Position numbers and translations under genes: made by a program. The notes beneath the pieces are model-generated. The model was not told where the DNA came from, ran no database searches, and was given only the letters and a program-made list of their open reading frames with translations. 64,000 bases of DNA from Pogostemon cablin (taxonomy: Eukaryota > Streptophyta > Magnoliopsida > Lamiales > Lamiaceae), in assembly GCA_023678885.1 (NCBI GenBank), contig CM043009.1, forward strand, positions 14,563,117 through 14,627,116. Reading direction: 5' to 3'. Within the stretch, counting starts at the first letter, position 1. Every line of letters starts with the position of its first letter. Positions 45,544 to 57,474 of this stretch are shown piece after piece.

Positions 45544-47193
45544 TGATGAGCGTTTTCTCAATACACAAAATTAATCCTCAAGTATAAGGATATCAATTGT
45601 AGTTTTGATTGGCATCCAAGTGATTATCGAACTTGAGGGGCGGATTATTATTAAATGGATTATATTCTAACTTATTAAGACTATTATAGCAAGATGATTT
45701 TGACGATTAAGTAACTAAATAACGAATAATTAAAATAACAATTAAGATAATAAGCAGTAGAGATAATACAACTGTAATCAAGTGAGAAATTAGGTAGTTC
45801 TTCAGGTCATTCAGTTTTACTTCTTAATTTTCTTTCCATGTGTTGATGTCCGACTCTGCCTTGTGGTTCATGGATGCATCACTAAACCATGCAAGTTCAC
45901 TCTATAGACACAAGCAAACAAGTGTATGACACGTATGAATATCCTTGGAGCAAGAGATATAATTCACCCACATTTTTAGGTACTATCAGTATCAATTATT
46001 TCCCGTGCACTTAGTACTCTAACCCGATATGATCTCCCTTTATAGGTACTATGAGGTTATACTCTTTATCTTACTTATTAACCAAATAATATTCAATTAA
46101 CAAGTATTTATATAAGATAGTTCTAATAAGACTTCGAAATCCCTTTACTTAGAATTATAACATGTAATTCTACTCAGTATTGAACACACTCAACCAATAA
46201 CCAAGATATGTATTCAGACTCTACATAACAGTTAATGATGCACAAAACGATTGTGAGTATGAATTTAAAAAGAATAGTTTTACATAAAATAAACCACAAG
46301 TAGTGTTGTACGGAGTTTACACATGGAAATTCAATTAACTCATAAAACCTTCATAGCCCTAAAACTACAGAAGCGGTTCTAGCCCATGATTGATCTAGGA
46401 ACAATCATGGTGGTTGTTAGGATCTTACCCATAGTCTTAAAAATTACTAGATAAATTAAGTAGCGAAGTAAACCCTAGATGCGGGCGCCATCGCGACTCT
46501 CTCCGTCTTGAATCTTCACTTGGTTCTCACTTGGTTCGACAGATGAACCTCTTTCCACAGCTCCGTAAGTAGGAGTTAGGGCTTGGATATGGTGTAGGAT
46601 GGATGTAGAATCTAACTCTCCTCTTCATGTGCTCTACATCTTTTTTTATACTTGTAAATGGCTCCTCACGGACCTTTGATGGGCTTTTACTTGAGGTACA
46701 CGTCAAATTTGGTAAAAGAAACCCAGAATTACAAAAAATAGCACCAGCGCAATTCCGCTCGACCAGACTTCCATTGGTCGAGCAAAGCCTCCTGGTCGAG
46801 CAAAGCCTCTCTATAAATTTTTGCACATTTTGTTTGACCAAACTCCATCCGTTCGACCAAGATGATTCTGGTTGAACGACTTCTCTTGGTCGAGCAACGC
46901 TTCTGTAAATTTCTGGGCATTTTGTTCAACTTGGCTCCCTTGTTTGACCAAACTGATGATGGTAAAAAAAGCTTTCGAGGTCGAACAAACTTCGAAAAAT
47001 GCCTCAAAAATTGTGTCTTCCAATTCCGAGCCCTTAGAACTGTTTCCATGTATAAATATGCTCAAAACACCTTAGTAGCCTCTGATTCATGGATTTTCTA
47101 TAAATAACCCGATTCATCTTTAATAATCGACCAAATCGTACTCAACTTCCACACAAATCTGAGCCCAAAACACACGAATTTACACTCTCATCA
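45544..47193 (-). repeat. 3' LTR of Gypsy B
   Basis: TGATGAGCG...CTCTCATCA, 1.65 kb. It is diverged from but homologous to the Gypsy A LTR (ATTAATCCTCAAGTAT, TTGATGTCCGACTCT, CAGACTCTACATAACAG blocks). Minus-strand TATAAAA is at 46644-46650. Confidence 0.8.
46755..46990. repeat. TTCGACC/GGTCGAA motif cluster, Gypsy B LTR
   Basis: Copies such as CTCGACCAG, GGTCGAGCAA, GTTCGACCAAG and GGTCGAACAA, about 105-340 bp upstream of the LTR TATA box. The bases after the core differ from Gypsy A (GAGCAA/GAACAA instead of GAATTG). Confidence 0.8.
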
Positions 47194-50100
47194 AACATCC
47201 AAACTTACATGTTGTTCGTCCCAAGGTAACAAATTCAAAACAAAGGAAAGAGAGTGTCATTCACAAGATCCTTATAACAAGCACAACCTATTCTAACACA
47301 TGCAATTGTATCAAATCAAAATATCAAATCCATCATACCCTTCATTCATGCAAAAACATCAATTAATCACAATACTTCTACAAGTGCTAAGTCATCTATG
47401 TCACAGGTAAGTGTTTGCGCTCTCTCTCAAGTGTAAAAGATGTACACTTTACGGGTTAGTATATATACTCAAATTCAATTCATATACTCGCGTAACCATA
47501 AGCTTGACAAGGGTCTCAAAAATCCATCTATAATCCTTTCAATACTAGGATCACAAAGGACTTGTCTTATAGTTGTAATGTTGGCTCTTTGGTAAAGGTA
47601 GGAGAATTTGGGTAAAAATGACTAATTCACTAGTAGAGAATTACCTTGGAGTTTTTTTACATCAAATAGCTTAATTTCCTAGCTCCATCATCATTCTCAT
47701 GATCCTTGCGATTCATCGGCTCCTTCCTTTTTTTTGAAATCGACATCTTCTTTCTTCAAAGCATGAGGGTACTAATTTCGGGCACTATCCTTCTAAGCAG
47801 TCGGGTACCAGTTTCAGACACTACCCCTAAACAAGATTTAACCACAATCTTTTGAACTCATCACTTGGCAAAGTTTTCTTTCTTTTTTTTTCATCACTTA
47901 GGTCACCATTCACCTTAACCCTCTACTAGTAAATAGGGTATTTTAAGCTAAAGTAAAAGGAATAAAGGCTTTTATCATAGGTTTACTAAAGAAAAAGCTT
48001 TTAACGGATCAACAGGGCTTCCAATGATATATACATTAAGGTAGGATAACTTTTGGATAAGTGGCTCAATTATCAATAATGGCCTAAGATCATTTCCTAG
48101 TACCTATCAATAATAAATTTCAAACAAGACTCCAAGTCAAGTTCTAAAATACGAGTATACAAATGACTCTCAAAAATAAACTATCATACTTATAGCATGA
48201 CCAATTGGCTCAAATCCTCACATGGGTAATAGAATCCTAAGCACTCTTCAAAGCATGCAATCGACATCGATCTTCACACGACTACAAGTAAAAACAGAGC
48301 ATGCTCATCATCAACAAAATCAACACGTATCAAAACAAGTGCACATGCATAACATGAAGCATCATCAATAACAATCCAAATCAAACCAACGAATCCATCC
48401 TCCACAAATCCAACAATCAATATCATCAATACAAACCACTCAAGCATGAATCTCCACACAATACAACCACACTACCAACCCACCATCAAGCCTCAACCTG
48501 TAAAGTGAAAAAGAGAAGGGGGATGAGATAAAACAGACAAGGATAAAAACCTGGCGCTACTACTCCTCCGGAGCATCATCATCGCTCGCCTTTCTGCACC
48601 AATCATCGAAATCTCTCTATAAGAAATCGATCTTCCTATCCAATGCCTCATAGTTATCATTCAAATCTCCCAACCGAAGATTGAGTGCAACATAATTGTC
48701 ATTCGCTAAAACCAGCTGTCTATTTGTCTCTTTCTGATTCGCATTGAGTAGTGGCAAAGTTTTCGTTCATCAATCGGAATTGCTCCCGATAGAAGTGATC
48801 CTGAGCCTGCCAGAAATCCTGCTGCTGCTGTGGCGGTGGCTCAAAGTACTCATGCTCCTATGGCTGTGGTGGCTGCATCGGAGGCAAATCCATCTTCGGG
48901 TATATGAAAGCAGGTGGTTGCAGCTGATCTCCCTCATCGAAGTCAGCTGGATCTCCTACCATAATAATGTCCTCGTGATCTTGCTCACAATAGCTGCCCA
49001 CAACTCCTTTTTCTCCTCCCAATTAGCGATCCTAATGCCATAATTAGAAGGTTTCTTCTTATCTAATTTAAGCTTTTTGGCACCATCACCCTTCCTATGA
49101 GACTTAGCCTCCTTCATCTTCGAAGATGAAGCAATCTTTTTTTCTATAAAGGTTATACTTCAATACACAACAAAAAGAGATAAAGCAAATATACCAATCC
49201 TAAGACTAACATGAATCCTACTCAAGACTTCAAACTCATTTGCCAATCCACTCTCAACTTCAAGTGCTCATCTTATCATCATAGCAACTATAACTCAACA
49301 CTTTCAATCAAGAATAATTAGAATCCTTAGTCTTAAAAATACTTCACACAAACATGCTCTTCAATTTCGACATACTTCAACAAAACTAAAAGCATTCTTA
49401 TCCTCCACATTCAATCACACAACATCAATGCTTCAATCAATGAGCCCATATACATAATTCAAAATTAACATCAAGTCCATATGATATTCAACATCAATTT
49501 CACAAAATTTCGACAACCCAACGTAAATTGAATCATGCCAATTCAAGTGAAATTCCAACAAGAACATCAACAATTCAACAATTCAATCCACAAAATATAT
49601 GCTTCAATAAACTTACCCAATATTCCTACGCATAATCTCATATATTCACGGGTATAAAAGTTCAAAAAACATTTCTTTGTTGGCCATGGTGTACGTGTGA
49701 TGTACTTCAAGAATTTGGGTAGAAAAGGCCCAATTCGGACTTAAATCCACCAAATTTTGGATGTGGAAGTTTGTGGAGAGGAAGATTAGAGTGTGGGGAA
49801 GAGTTTTGGGAGAGGAACTTACAGTTGCAATCGGTGCTCGAGAAAGGGTGATGGGAGATGATCGAACAAAAAGGAAAACTGACCTTTAAATTCAATTTTT
49901 GAATCTCGTTCGACTCGAACAACTTAGTCGAGCAAGGGTTTTTAGTCAAATAACTCAGATCTGCATTCAAAATATGACCTTATTCGACCTCCGTTCGACC
50001 AAAATATCTTGGTCAAGCAACAGCATGAAGTCGAACAACATGTGAAATCGACCCCCTGTCCTCCCCTGTTCCATTCGACCACCGTTCGGCTTGAAGATTA

Positions 50101-50700
50101 TGGTCAAAAAAAGTTTGCTGGTCGAACGGAGCTACTGTAAGTTTTTGAACATTTTGTTCGACCAGCGTTTGACCACACAACTAGGTCGAACGGCTGCGTC
50201 TTGGTCGAACAACTTCCAAATTTTTTGAAACTTTATACTTTTCTCGTCTTTTCCTACAACACTTAAACTATAGGACAACATCAAGTATCATGATAGCCAA
50301 AACTTAGGCTAGAGGACCACTTTTAGACTAGATAACACCATGTATAACTCCGCATACGACATACAAAATAAAACACCACTAAACATTAGGCAAATTGTAA
50401 AAAATCGATACATTAAAACCAATTAAAGTTTCAATATGCCGCAAAAAATCAACTCCCCTAACAAACATTACATAGAAAAGATTATATCCTTAGTGCTTCG
50501 ATAAGGTAAGTACATCACACCCCCAAACTTAGTAGAAACTATAGTCGAAACTAAGTTTGCAAAGAGATGTAATTTTCGAATAGTAAGAGCATCAAATATA
50601 AAAATTTCTTACACACACTAAAGAAATAAAGCATTAAAATAGGAGGGAAAGCCCCCAACAAGCGCTCTTGTTTAACGTTGGAGAGTCACGATGGTACCTA
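47194..50700 (-). other. 3' spacer of Gypsy B
   Basis: The first bases are the remnant of the purine tract region (minus AAGTTTGGATGTT). No env-like frame or other gene is convincing. A cluster of TTCGACC/GGTCGAA words is at 49905-50210. Confidence 0.6.
49905..50210. repeat. TTCGACC/GGTCGAA motif cluster, Gypsy B spacer
   Basis: About ten copies (GTTCGACTCGAAC, CGTTCGACCAAA, GGTCGAACGG, TTTGACCAC), spelled as in the LTR and gag clusters of the same element. Confidence 0.75.
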
Positions 50701-50854
50701 TTTAGTGTAAGGTATCCTCAAAGATGACTCAAGTATCATCCAGTGACTTGTAATGCTTCAATCGATGCTCATTCACCGCTATGATGTCCCCATCTTTATC
50801 TATGAGTTCAAAACTCCCCCCTCCAAAGGCTCTATGGATAATGAACGGACCCGT

Positions 50855-51562
50855 TCACTTCCATTTTAATTTTTCTAAGAAAAACTTCAAACGAGAGTTA
50901 AAAAGTAATACCTCATCACCTTGCTTGAACTCTTTGTAGGAGATAGAATCATGCCATTTCTTCATTCTTTCCTTATAGATCTCCGAGTTCTTGAAAGCTC
51001 GATTTCTGAACTCATCTAATTGATTGATATGAGTCATCCTCAACTCCTTTTGATCCTTAAGAGACAAGTTCAAGCTTCTCAATGCCCAAAAACCTTTATG
51101 CTGAATTTCTACAGGTAAGTAGCACAGCTTCCCATAGACAATTTGGTATGGTGACATATCCAACACCGTCTTGTAAGTAGTTTGGAACCCCCACAACACA
51201 TCATCGAGCTTTATAGCCCAATCTTTCCTATTGGTCTCGACTACTTTTTCTAATATTTGCTTCACTTGTCGATTGGAGACCTTCGCTTGCTCATTCGCTT
51301 GAGGGTGATGGGGTGTAGTGACCCTATGCTTAACACCATAGTCCTTGAAAACTTTTTCAAGAAGCTTGTTGACGAAGTGTGACCCTCCATCACTCACTAG
51401 TGCTCTACGAACTCCATAGTGGGCAAAGATATGTTTCCTCAAGAAGGACAAAACAGTCCTTGAATCATTCACACGAGTGGGAATGGCTTCCACCCACTTA
51501 GAAACATAATCCACTGCTAAAAGAATGTAGAAAAATCCATTAGATGGGGGAAAAGGTCCCAT
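50855..51562 (-). pseudogene. Gypsy B integrase core
   Basis: 235 codons with the rve fold: LAVDYVSKWVEA holds the first Asp and LVSDGGSHF the second. The third acidic residue of DD(35)E should follow HHPQAN-x-QA, but the codon reads Lys (QAKVSNRQ). The enzyme would be inactive even if translated. An in-frame TGA replaces Trp just upstream (near 51564), separating it from the zinc-binding part. The C-terminal part (KRRMKKWHD, FKQGDEVLLFNSRLK) is as in plant Gypsy elements. Confidence 0.85.
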
Positions 51563-51574
51563 AAAATTGATCCA

Positions 51575-52411
51575 TCATACGTCGAAGATCTCAACAACAA
51601 TGCTCGGCTGAAGTGGCATCTCATCTCTTCTACTTATATTCCCCATCCTTTGACATCTATCGCATGTCTCCACATAGGACTCACAGTCTTTAAACAAAGT
51701 AGGCCAATAAAGAGCAGATTGAAGTACCTTAGCTGCTGTCTTTTGAGCTCCGAAATACCCTCCATTAGGATATGCATTGCAAAATTCAAGAACACTCTCC
51801 ATCTCCATCTCATGCACAGACCTACGGACTATGGAATCCGTATAAATCTTATAGACAAACGGATCATACCATATGAAAGTCTCAACACCTCTCTTAAACT
51901 TAGCAAGTTGATACCTATTGAGATCTTTCAGAATTTTACCTACGGTAATGTAATTGATATAATCAGCGTACCATGGATCCATTCCTTGAGAAGCTACCAC
52001 ACAAGCTCTCTCAGCCCCTTCAGCAAACACCACCATTATCTTCTCATCAGGGAACATCTCTTCTATATAATCGAAAGAATCATCACAATGCTCCCTTGTC
52101 TCCAACCTTGATAGGTGATCCTCCAAAACATTCTCTGTTCCTTTCTTATCCCGGATCTCCATATCAAACTCTTGCAGAAGAATAATCCATCTAATGATCC
52201 TTGGCTTTGTTTTCCTCATGCTAACCAAATACTGTCGAAACTTATTGAATGCATACACCACAGCTAGAAACTCCTTTTCAGTAACAGTGTGGTTCTTTTG
52301 TGCTGCATCAAAAGTTTTACTCGTATAGTAAATGTCACAGAACTTCTTCTCCCTCATTTGCCCAAGCACCACTCCAAGTACTAAGTCACTTGCATCACAT
52401 ATAAGTACCAA
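51575..52411 (-). pseudogene. Gypsy B RNase H and integrase zinc-binding region
   Basis: CDASDLVLGVVLGQ and TEKEFLAVVYAFNKFR are the RNase H start. The block with the third Asp (usually VYTDHAALKYL) is deleted between QYLVSMR and KPRIIRWI. Then come DKKGTENVLEDHLSR and the integrase zinc-binding region. There the two His of the HHCC motif are replaced (EFCNAY, GGYFG) while the CDRC cysteines remain. Confidence 0.8.
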
Positions 52412-52420
52412 CGGTTGAGT

Positions 52421-53469
52421 CTAATCCGGTGTGATCAAGATATGTGCAGTAATAAGCGCTCCTTTCAAAACTTGAAAAGCTGTTAGACATTTTTCATCAA
52501 AAACAAAAGAAACATCTTTTTCAAGTAAATGAGATAAGGGCATGGAGTATTTCGAGAAGTTTTTTATGAATCTTCTATAAAAACCGGTGTGTCCAAGGAA
52601 GGACTGCACTCTTCTTTCATTGGTAGATGGTGGAAGCTTCTCAATCGCCACCACATTTGCTCTATCCACCTGCAATCCCTTGGCCGAAATATGATGGCCA
52701 AGAACAATCCCATCTCTTACCATGAAATGCCACTTCTCCCAATTCAAGACAGATTAGTTTCTTGGCATCTTTTCAAAACAGTAGACAAGTTAGATAAACA
52801 AATATCAAAGGAGGAACCAAACACAGAGATATCATCCATAAACACCTCCATGATCTTTTCTATCAACCCATCAAATATGGCCATCATGCAATGGTGAAAT
52901 GTAGCAGGTGCATTACACAATCCAAAAGGTATCTTCCTAAAGGCAAAAGTTCTATAAGGGCAAGTAAAAGTGGTCTTTTCCTGGTGCTCGGGCACATTCA
53001 TGATTTGATTATAACGTGAGTACCCATCCAAGAAATAGTAAAATTCATACCCTGCAAGACGATCAAGCATTTGATCCATGAAAGGAAGGGGAAAATGGTC
53101 TTTGCAAGTATTTTCATTCAGTTTTCTATAATCCGTACACACACGCCATCTCGTAGGAATCCTAGTAGCTAAAATCTCACCATCATCGTCTTTCACTATA
53201 GTCATGCCCCCCTTTTTAGCTACAACATGCAATGGACTCATATGGGGACTATCACTAATGGGATAAATAATTCCTGCATCTAGCCACGTTAGGATTTGCT
53301 TCTTAATCACTTCTTGAATAGCGGGATTTACCCTCCGCTGATTCTGTATGCTACTCTTGGCCACATCTAACAATCTTATTCTATGCATGCAATATGATGG
53401 ACTAATACCCTTCAAATCATCAAGAGACCAACCAATTGTAGACTTATACTTCCTAAGCACATCTAACAA
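52421..53469 (-). pseudogene. Gypsy B reverse transcriptase
   Basis: There are two overlapping frames. 53469-52744 has WRVCTDYRKLNENTCKDHFP, FLDGYSRYNQI and the catalytic FMDD (the YxDD box). 52747-52421 continues with GIVLGHHISAKGLQVD and FLGHTGFYRRFIKNFS. A 1-nt shift joins them. The active-site Asp residues are intact. Confidence 0.85.
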
Positions 53470-53527
53470 CTCCTCAAGTTGATCATCATCAAGGAAAGAA
53501 GATACAATTACCGGATATTATTCAATG

Positions 53528-54240
53528 TCACCTAGATAGGCGTACTTCAAATGCTCTGGTAGTAATTTCAACTCCTCCTTCTTTTTCTTTTGGAGTGCTC
53601 TCTCTATCCAAAGGCAAGTATTTTCTAGTCCACTTCACCTCTTCAAACTTTGTCCTCTTTGATTCATACCTATCATCACCCAAAGCAAGTAGGTTTTCGA
53701 GAAAATCAATACATACCTCATTGGAGAGCTCATCTAGCTCTGTGACCGGAAAAGTAAGAGATTCTATTAAGCATGTCTCAAGAGGATCCTTGGAGAGGAT
53801 CAAAGACATGTCTTCCTTAACAATCTCCTCTACCACATCGATGTTGTAACATTGCGTCTCCATTGGCATCTTCATTGCCTTGTCAAGGTTAAATAAAACT
53901 TCATCTTTATCCATTCGTAACCTAAGCTCACCCTTTTGAACATCAATCATAGCTCCAGCAGTAGCAAGGAATGGTCTCCCAAAGATAAGGGGAACATTAT
54001 TCTTGTCATCTTCCATCTCAAGCACTAGAAAATCCACAGAAAATATGAGCATGTCCACTTTGACAAATACATCCTCTATCACACCCTTCGGAAAGGTCAT
54101 AGACCTATCCGCTAATTGCAAAGCCACTGTTGTGGGAGCGAGCCCTCCCCAAACTTAGCTTCTTAAATATAGATAAGGGCATCAAGTTGATGCTTGCTCC
54201 AAGATCACATAAAGCTTTACGTGCCGGCCGCTTTCCAATC
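53528..54240 (-). pseudogene. Gypsy B aspartic protease region
   Basis: Near 54230-54140 the minus strand reads KALCDLGASINLMP, with the catalytic D of the retropepsin-like D-(L/S)-G-A block. After a frameshift, 54127-53528 gives ALQLADRSMTFPKGVIEDV, VPLIFGRPFLATAGAMID and then the link to RT. The protease would cut the Gag-Pol precursor. Confidence 0.8.
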
Positions 54241-54278
54241 TCGCATAAGATAGTGAAGCTCCTCGGATCTTTCAACTT

Positions 54279-56420
54279 CTATGGTAGCTTTCTCTTAATG
54301 ATTGAGCTGCAGTTTTTTGATAGATTCACCGTCTCTGCCCCGTTCAAGCTTCTCTTCTTCAATAAGATATCTTTAAAAAATCGGGCATAGTACGACATCT
54401 CCATGATTGCTTCGGAGAAAGGAATGTTCAAGCTTATCTTGTTCATAATATCCTGAAATCTCTTGAACTTCTCTTCCAATCCCTTTTTGACTATCTGAAA
54501 GGGAAACAGATGAGGTATCTTTGTTTTAGGAATTCCCCATTCATCACGTTCAACCTTCTCTGACTTATCCTTCTCAGCTCTCAATCTTTTTGCTCTTTCC
54601 CACTTTTTTCCACTGTAAGATCAGTATTCTGCTCTTTGGATGGCTCTGAAGTGATCTGAACAATAGGTGTAGCATTCAGTATTGAAACGGGCACTGAACG
54701 AAGTTGTTCGACCTCTGTTCGACCAAATTGGTCTGGTCGAACAGACTGTGACTGGTCGAACAATATCTCTGATCGTGAGTTCAAATTCTCCAGATGTTGT
54801 TTGACCAACGTTCACCAAGATGGTTAGGTCGAATGGATGTGCTTTAATTGAACGGCTGTTCTGATCGCGATGTCATCTCTCCTGTTATTGTTCGAGCAGC
54901 TTTCGACCAAGATTTTCTGGTCGAACGGATATGTGTTGGTCGAACGGCGGGACAGAAAATAGAGCATCAAAATTCTATTTTTTCGAAGGTTGTTCGACCT
55001 CAGTTTGACCATAAAGTCTGGTCGAACAAGGCTCATGCCCCCTTTATTTTTGCTCGTTGGCTTCATCGAACCTTTATACTGCGTTCCTGACCTTAATGTG
55101 ATGGCATGACAAGACTTAGGGTTCTCAATACTTTGAGATGGAAACTTTTTCTTCTCAATAGTTTGAGTTAATTTGTTCACGTTTTCTGCCATCTCCCCCA
55201 TCAACAATGTAAGGTCTTTAACTTGTTTAGACAGATCTTCATGATTGACATCAATCTTCTTCTCTAACTTGGCCTCAAGTCGATCCACTCTTGCATTATT
55301 CCTTGCCATGTACCTGTTCACCGTATCCTCGAAACTCGGTTTTTCTTCTTCCATCTTAGTTCCCGGATCAACGCCAATAGGAGGTTGTACTGTATTATTG
55401 GGATTACTCCACGAAAACTCCAGCCTCCTTGGTTGTTGGTAATTACCCGGGGCACCACGATTATTGTAGTTTCCTTGATAATTCCAGTTTCTTTGATTTT
55501 GGAACCTCGTTCCTTGAATATTTTGACCCATAGCATAGTTCGCCTCTTCTATCTCCTTCATAGCCAACATCCTGCTGCATAATTGGTACTCGCTACGATA
55601 AGTCCGTGATCTGCTTTTGCTGAGACTCCAGTAGCTTGCTGATATTAGTCAAACTAGAGGCGATCTCTCACCGTCTCTTCCCAACTTAACCATAGTATGC
55701 TCAACCTGCGCTACCTTTCTAAGAACATAAGTGCCTCTCACTCTATCAGTTGGCCAATCTCTTGAATTCATCGAAATATCCTCAAAGAGCTTTTCGGCCT
55801 CTACGGATGACTTCGTAAGCAACGCTCCATTAGAAGAAGCATCAAGTAACACTTGAGAATCGCAGTCCAATCCATTATAGAAAATACTGATGTATTGAGC
55901 TTTAGATAGCCCATGCTGTGGACACTTTCGAACCATGTCCTTGAATCTGTCCCAAGCTTCATGAAACTTCTTATTACCATGGATAGCAAATTGATTGATT
56001 TGTTGCTTTATCTTGAACACCTTTGAAGGTGGCATGTATCGCTATAAGAATTTCACTTTTAATTTCTCTCAGGTATCACATTCAGCAGCATTCAGATTAT
56101 CGTACCAATCTCTCACTTTTTTATTCAGCGAGAACTTAAATAAAATTATCTTCCTCGCATCCTCATGAGCTCCTGCATCTTTTTATGTACTTGCATACCC
56201 AAGGAACTTATTCAAATGTTGCTTAGGATCTTCAAGGTTCCCCCAGAGAAGGGACTCCTTTCAATCATGCTAATAAGAGCAGGGTGCAAGTCAAAATTAG
56301 CTTCGGCCCCTCTTGCTCCTAACAGCCTAGCATTGCCTCCTCCATTGTTCTTAAAGACTTCACGGATGGCAAGAGTATCAGGATTCGCCTCTATGTTGAC
56401 TGCTTCTGCTTCCAAGTTAA
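54279..56420 (-). pseudogene. Gypsy B gag
   Basis: The N-terminal part is NPDTLAIREVFKNNGGG, then FDLHPALISMIERSPFSGG. The capsid-like part is 56035-55649 (KKFHEAWDRFKDMVRKCPQHG, SIFYNGLDCDSQVL). The C-terminal part is 55570-54824 (Asn/Gln-rich QNQRNWNYQGNYNNRG and the coiled HEDLSKQVKDLTLLMGEMAE). At least three frameshifts or stops separate them. No CCHC knuckle is visible, as in Gypsy A. Confidence 0.8.
54700..55030. repeat. TTCGACC/GGTCGAA motif cluster at the gag/protease junction of Gypsy B
   Basis: About a dozen copies (GTTCGACCTCTGTTCGACC, GGTCGAACAG, GGTCGAACGG), at the same place in gag as the 28670-29085 cluster of Gypsy A. Confidence 0.75.
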
Positions 56421-56479
56421 ATTCGGTTGCAGCTTCAGTTGCTTGCGGATTCAACTCGTCAACTTCAACTCCTAAATTA

Positions 56480-56779
56480 AGAGCTTCAGTTGGTTCTAAT
56501 TCCTCTTTTAATCTTTTGGAATGGTGGAAAGGGAGTGAATCTAGATATCCAATTCTTACCACCATTGCCAAAGATATCTTTGCAATTCCAAGTTCTACAG
56601 TTGCTAGCGAGTCTGCTTTTAGCTTAGGCAAAAGAGTTGTTGATCCTTTTAGGAGCAGTTTGAGTTCTAAAATGGTAGAAGCATTGGTTTGCACTAATAA
56701 TTGGGTAAGAGCTGATGGATTAAGCTTTTATAAGGATCCAACCGATGATGACCTTGATTTATACAAGGGAATTGAATAA
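56480..56779 (+). pseudogene. hAT transposase C-terminal dimerisation domain
   Basis: It reads FNLLEWWKGSESRYPILTT, then IPSSTVASESAFSLGKRV, then SLSSKMVEALVCTNNW, to a TAA at 56777. This is the hAT dimerisation block (LxWW...YPxLxxxAxDxLxIPxSxVxSExxFSxxxRxxxxxRxxLxxxxVEALV). The central catalytic part between here and 45543 is missing from the window. The open frame upstream of 56470 is antisense gag of Gypsy B. Confidence 0.85.
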
Positions 56780-57474
56780 ATTGAAAGAGGTGACCTTATA
56801 TAATTTAATTATGTTAATATAATATAAAGCATATGTATGAATCATAATATTTGTTTAATCATTTTACAGCTGCAAATGTCAATCATGATCTTTCCTCAAC
56901 TCCCACCACAACTTCAGCTTGAAGTGAAGTTATTGTTGTAGATGTCGCATGAATATTGCATGGTAATTGTTGAACTCTTCATTTATGTTTATATACTTAA
57001 TTATTAATTTTCTTATACCACCATTGCCAAAGATATCTTTGCAATTCCAAGTTCTACAGTTGCTAGCGAGTCTGCTTTTAGCTTAGGCAAAAGAGTTGTT
57101 GATCCTTTTAGGAGCAGTTTGAGTTCTAAAATGGTAGAAGCATTGGTTTGCACTAATAATTGGGTAAGAGCTGATGGATTAAGCTTTTATAAGGATCCAA
57201 CCGATGATGACCTTGATTTATACAAGGGAATTGAATAAATTGAAAGAGGTGACCTTATATAATTTAATTATGTTAATATAATATAAAGCATATGTATGAA
57301 TCATAATATTTGTTTAATCATTTTACAGCTGCAAATGTCAATCAAGATCTTTCCTCAACTCCCACCACAACTTCAGCTTGAAGTGAAGTTATTGTTGTAG
57401 ATGTCGCATGGATATTGCATGGTAATTGTTGAACTCTTCATTTATGTTTATATACGTAATTATTAATTTTCTTA
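56557..57474. repeat. 459-bp direct tandem duplication of the hAT 3' end
   Basis: Copies 56557-57015 and 57016-57474 are almost identical; I count three base differences. Each copy includes the last 75 codons of the hAT gene, its stop and part of the trailer. Confidence 0.9.

Larger units (their letters stand above)
45544..56470 (-). mobile_element. Gypsy B: Athila-like LTR retrotransposon, 5' end lost
   Basis: The left (3') LTR is 45544-47193. The interior reads on the minus strand as gag (about 56420-54280), protease, RT, RNase H and integrase (50855), followed by a 3.5-kb spacer. Where the 5' UTR, primer site and 5' LTR should follow gag, the sequence turns into hAT coding at about 56470-56490. 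The order protease-RT-RH-IN and the DLGASINLMP protease block are of the Athila/Tat type. All genes carry stops or shifts. Confidence 0.8.

Noticed and set aside
47194..50700. An env-like gene in the Gypsy B spacer
   Set aside because: Some Athila elements have one here, but no long frame, signal peptide or membrane segment is visible on the minus strand.
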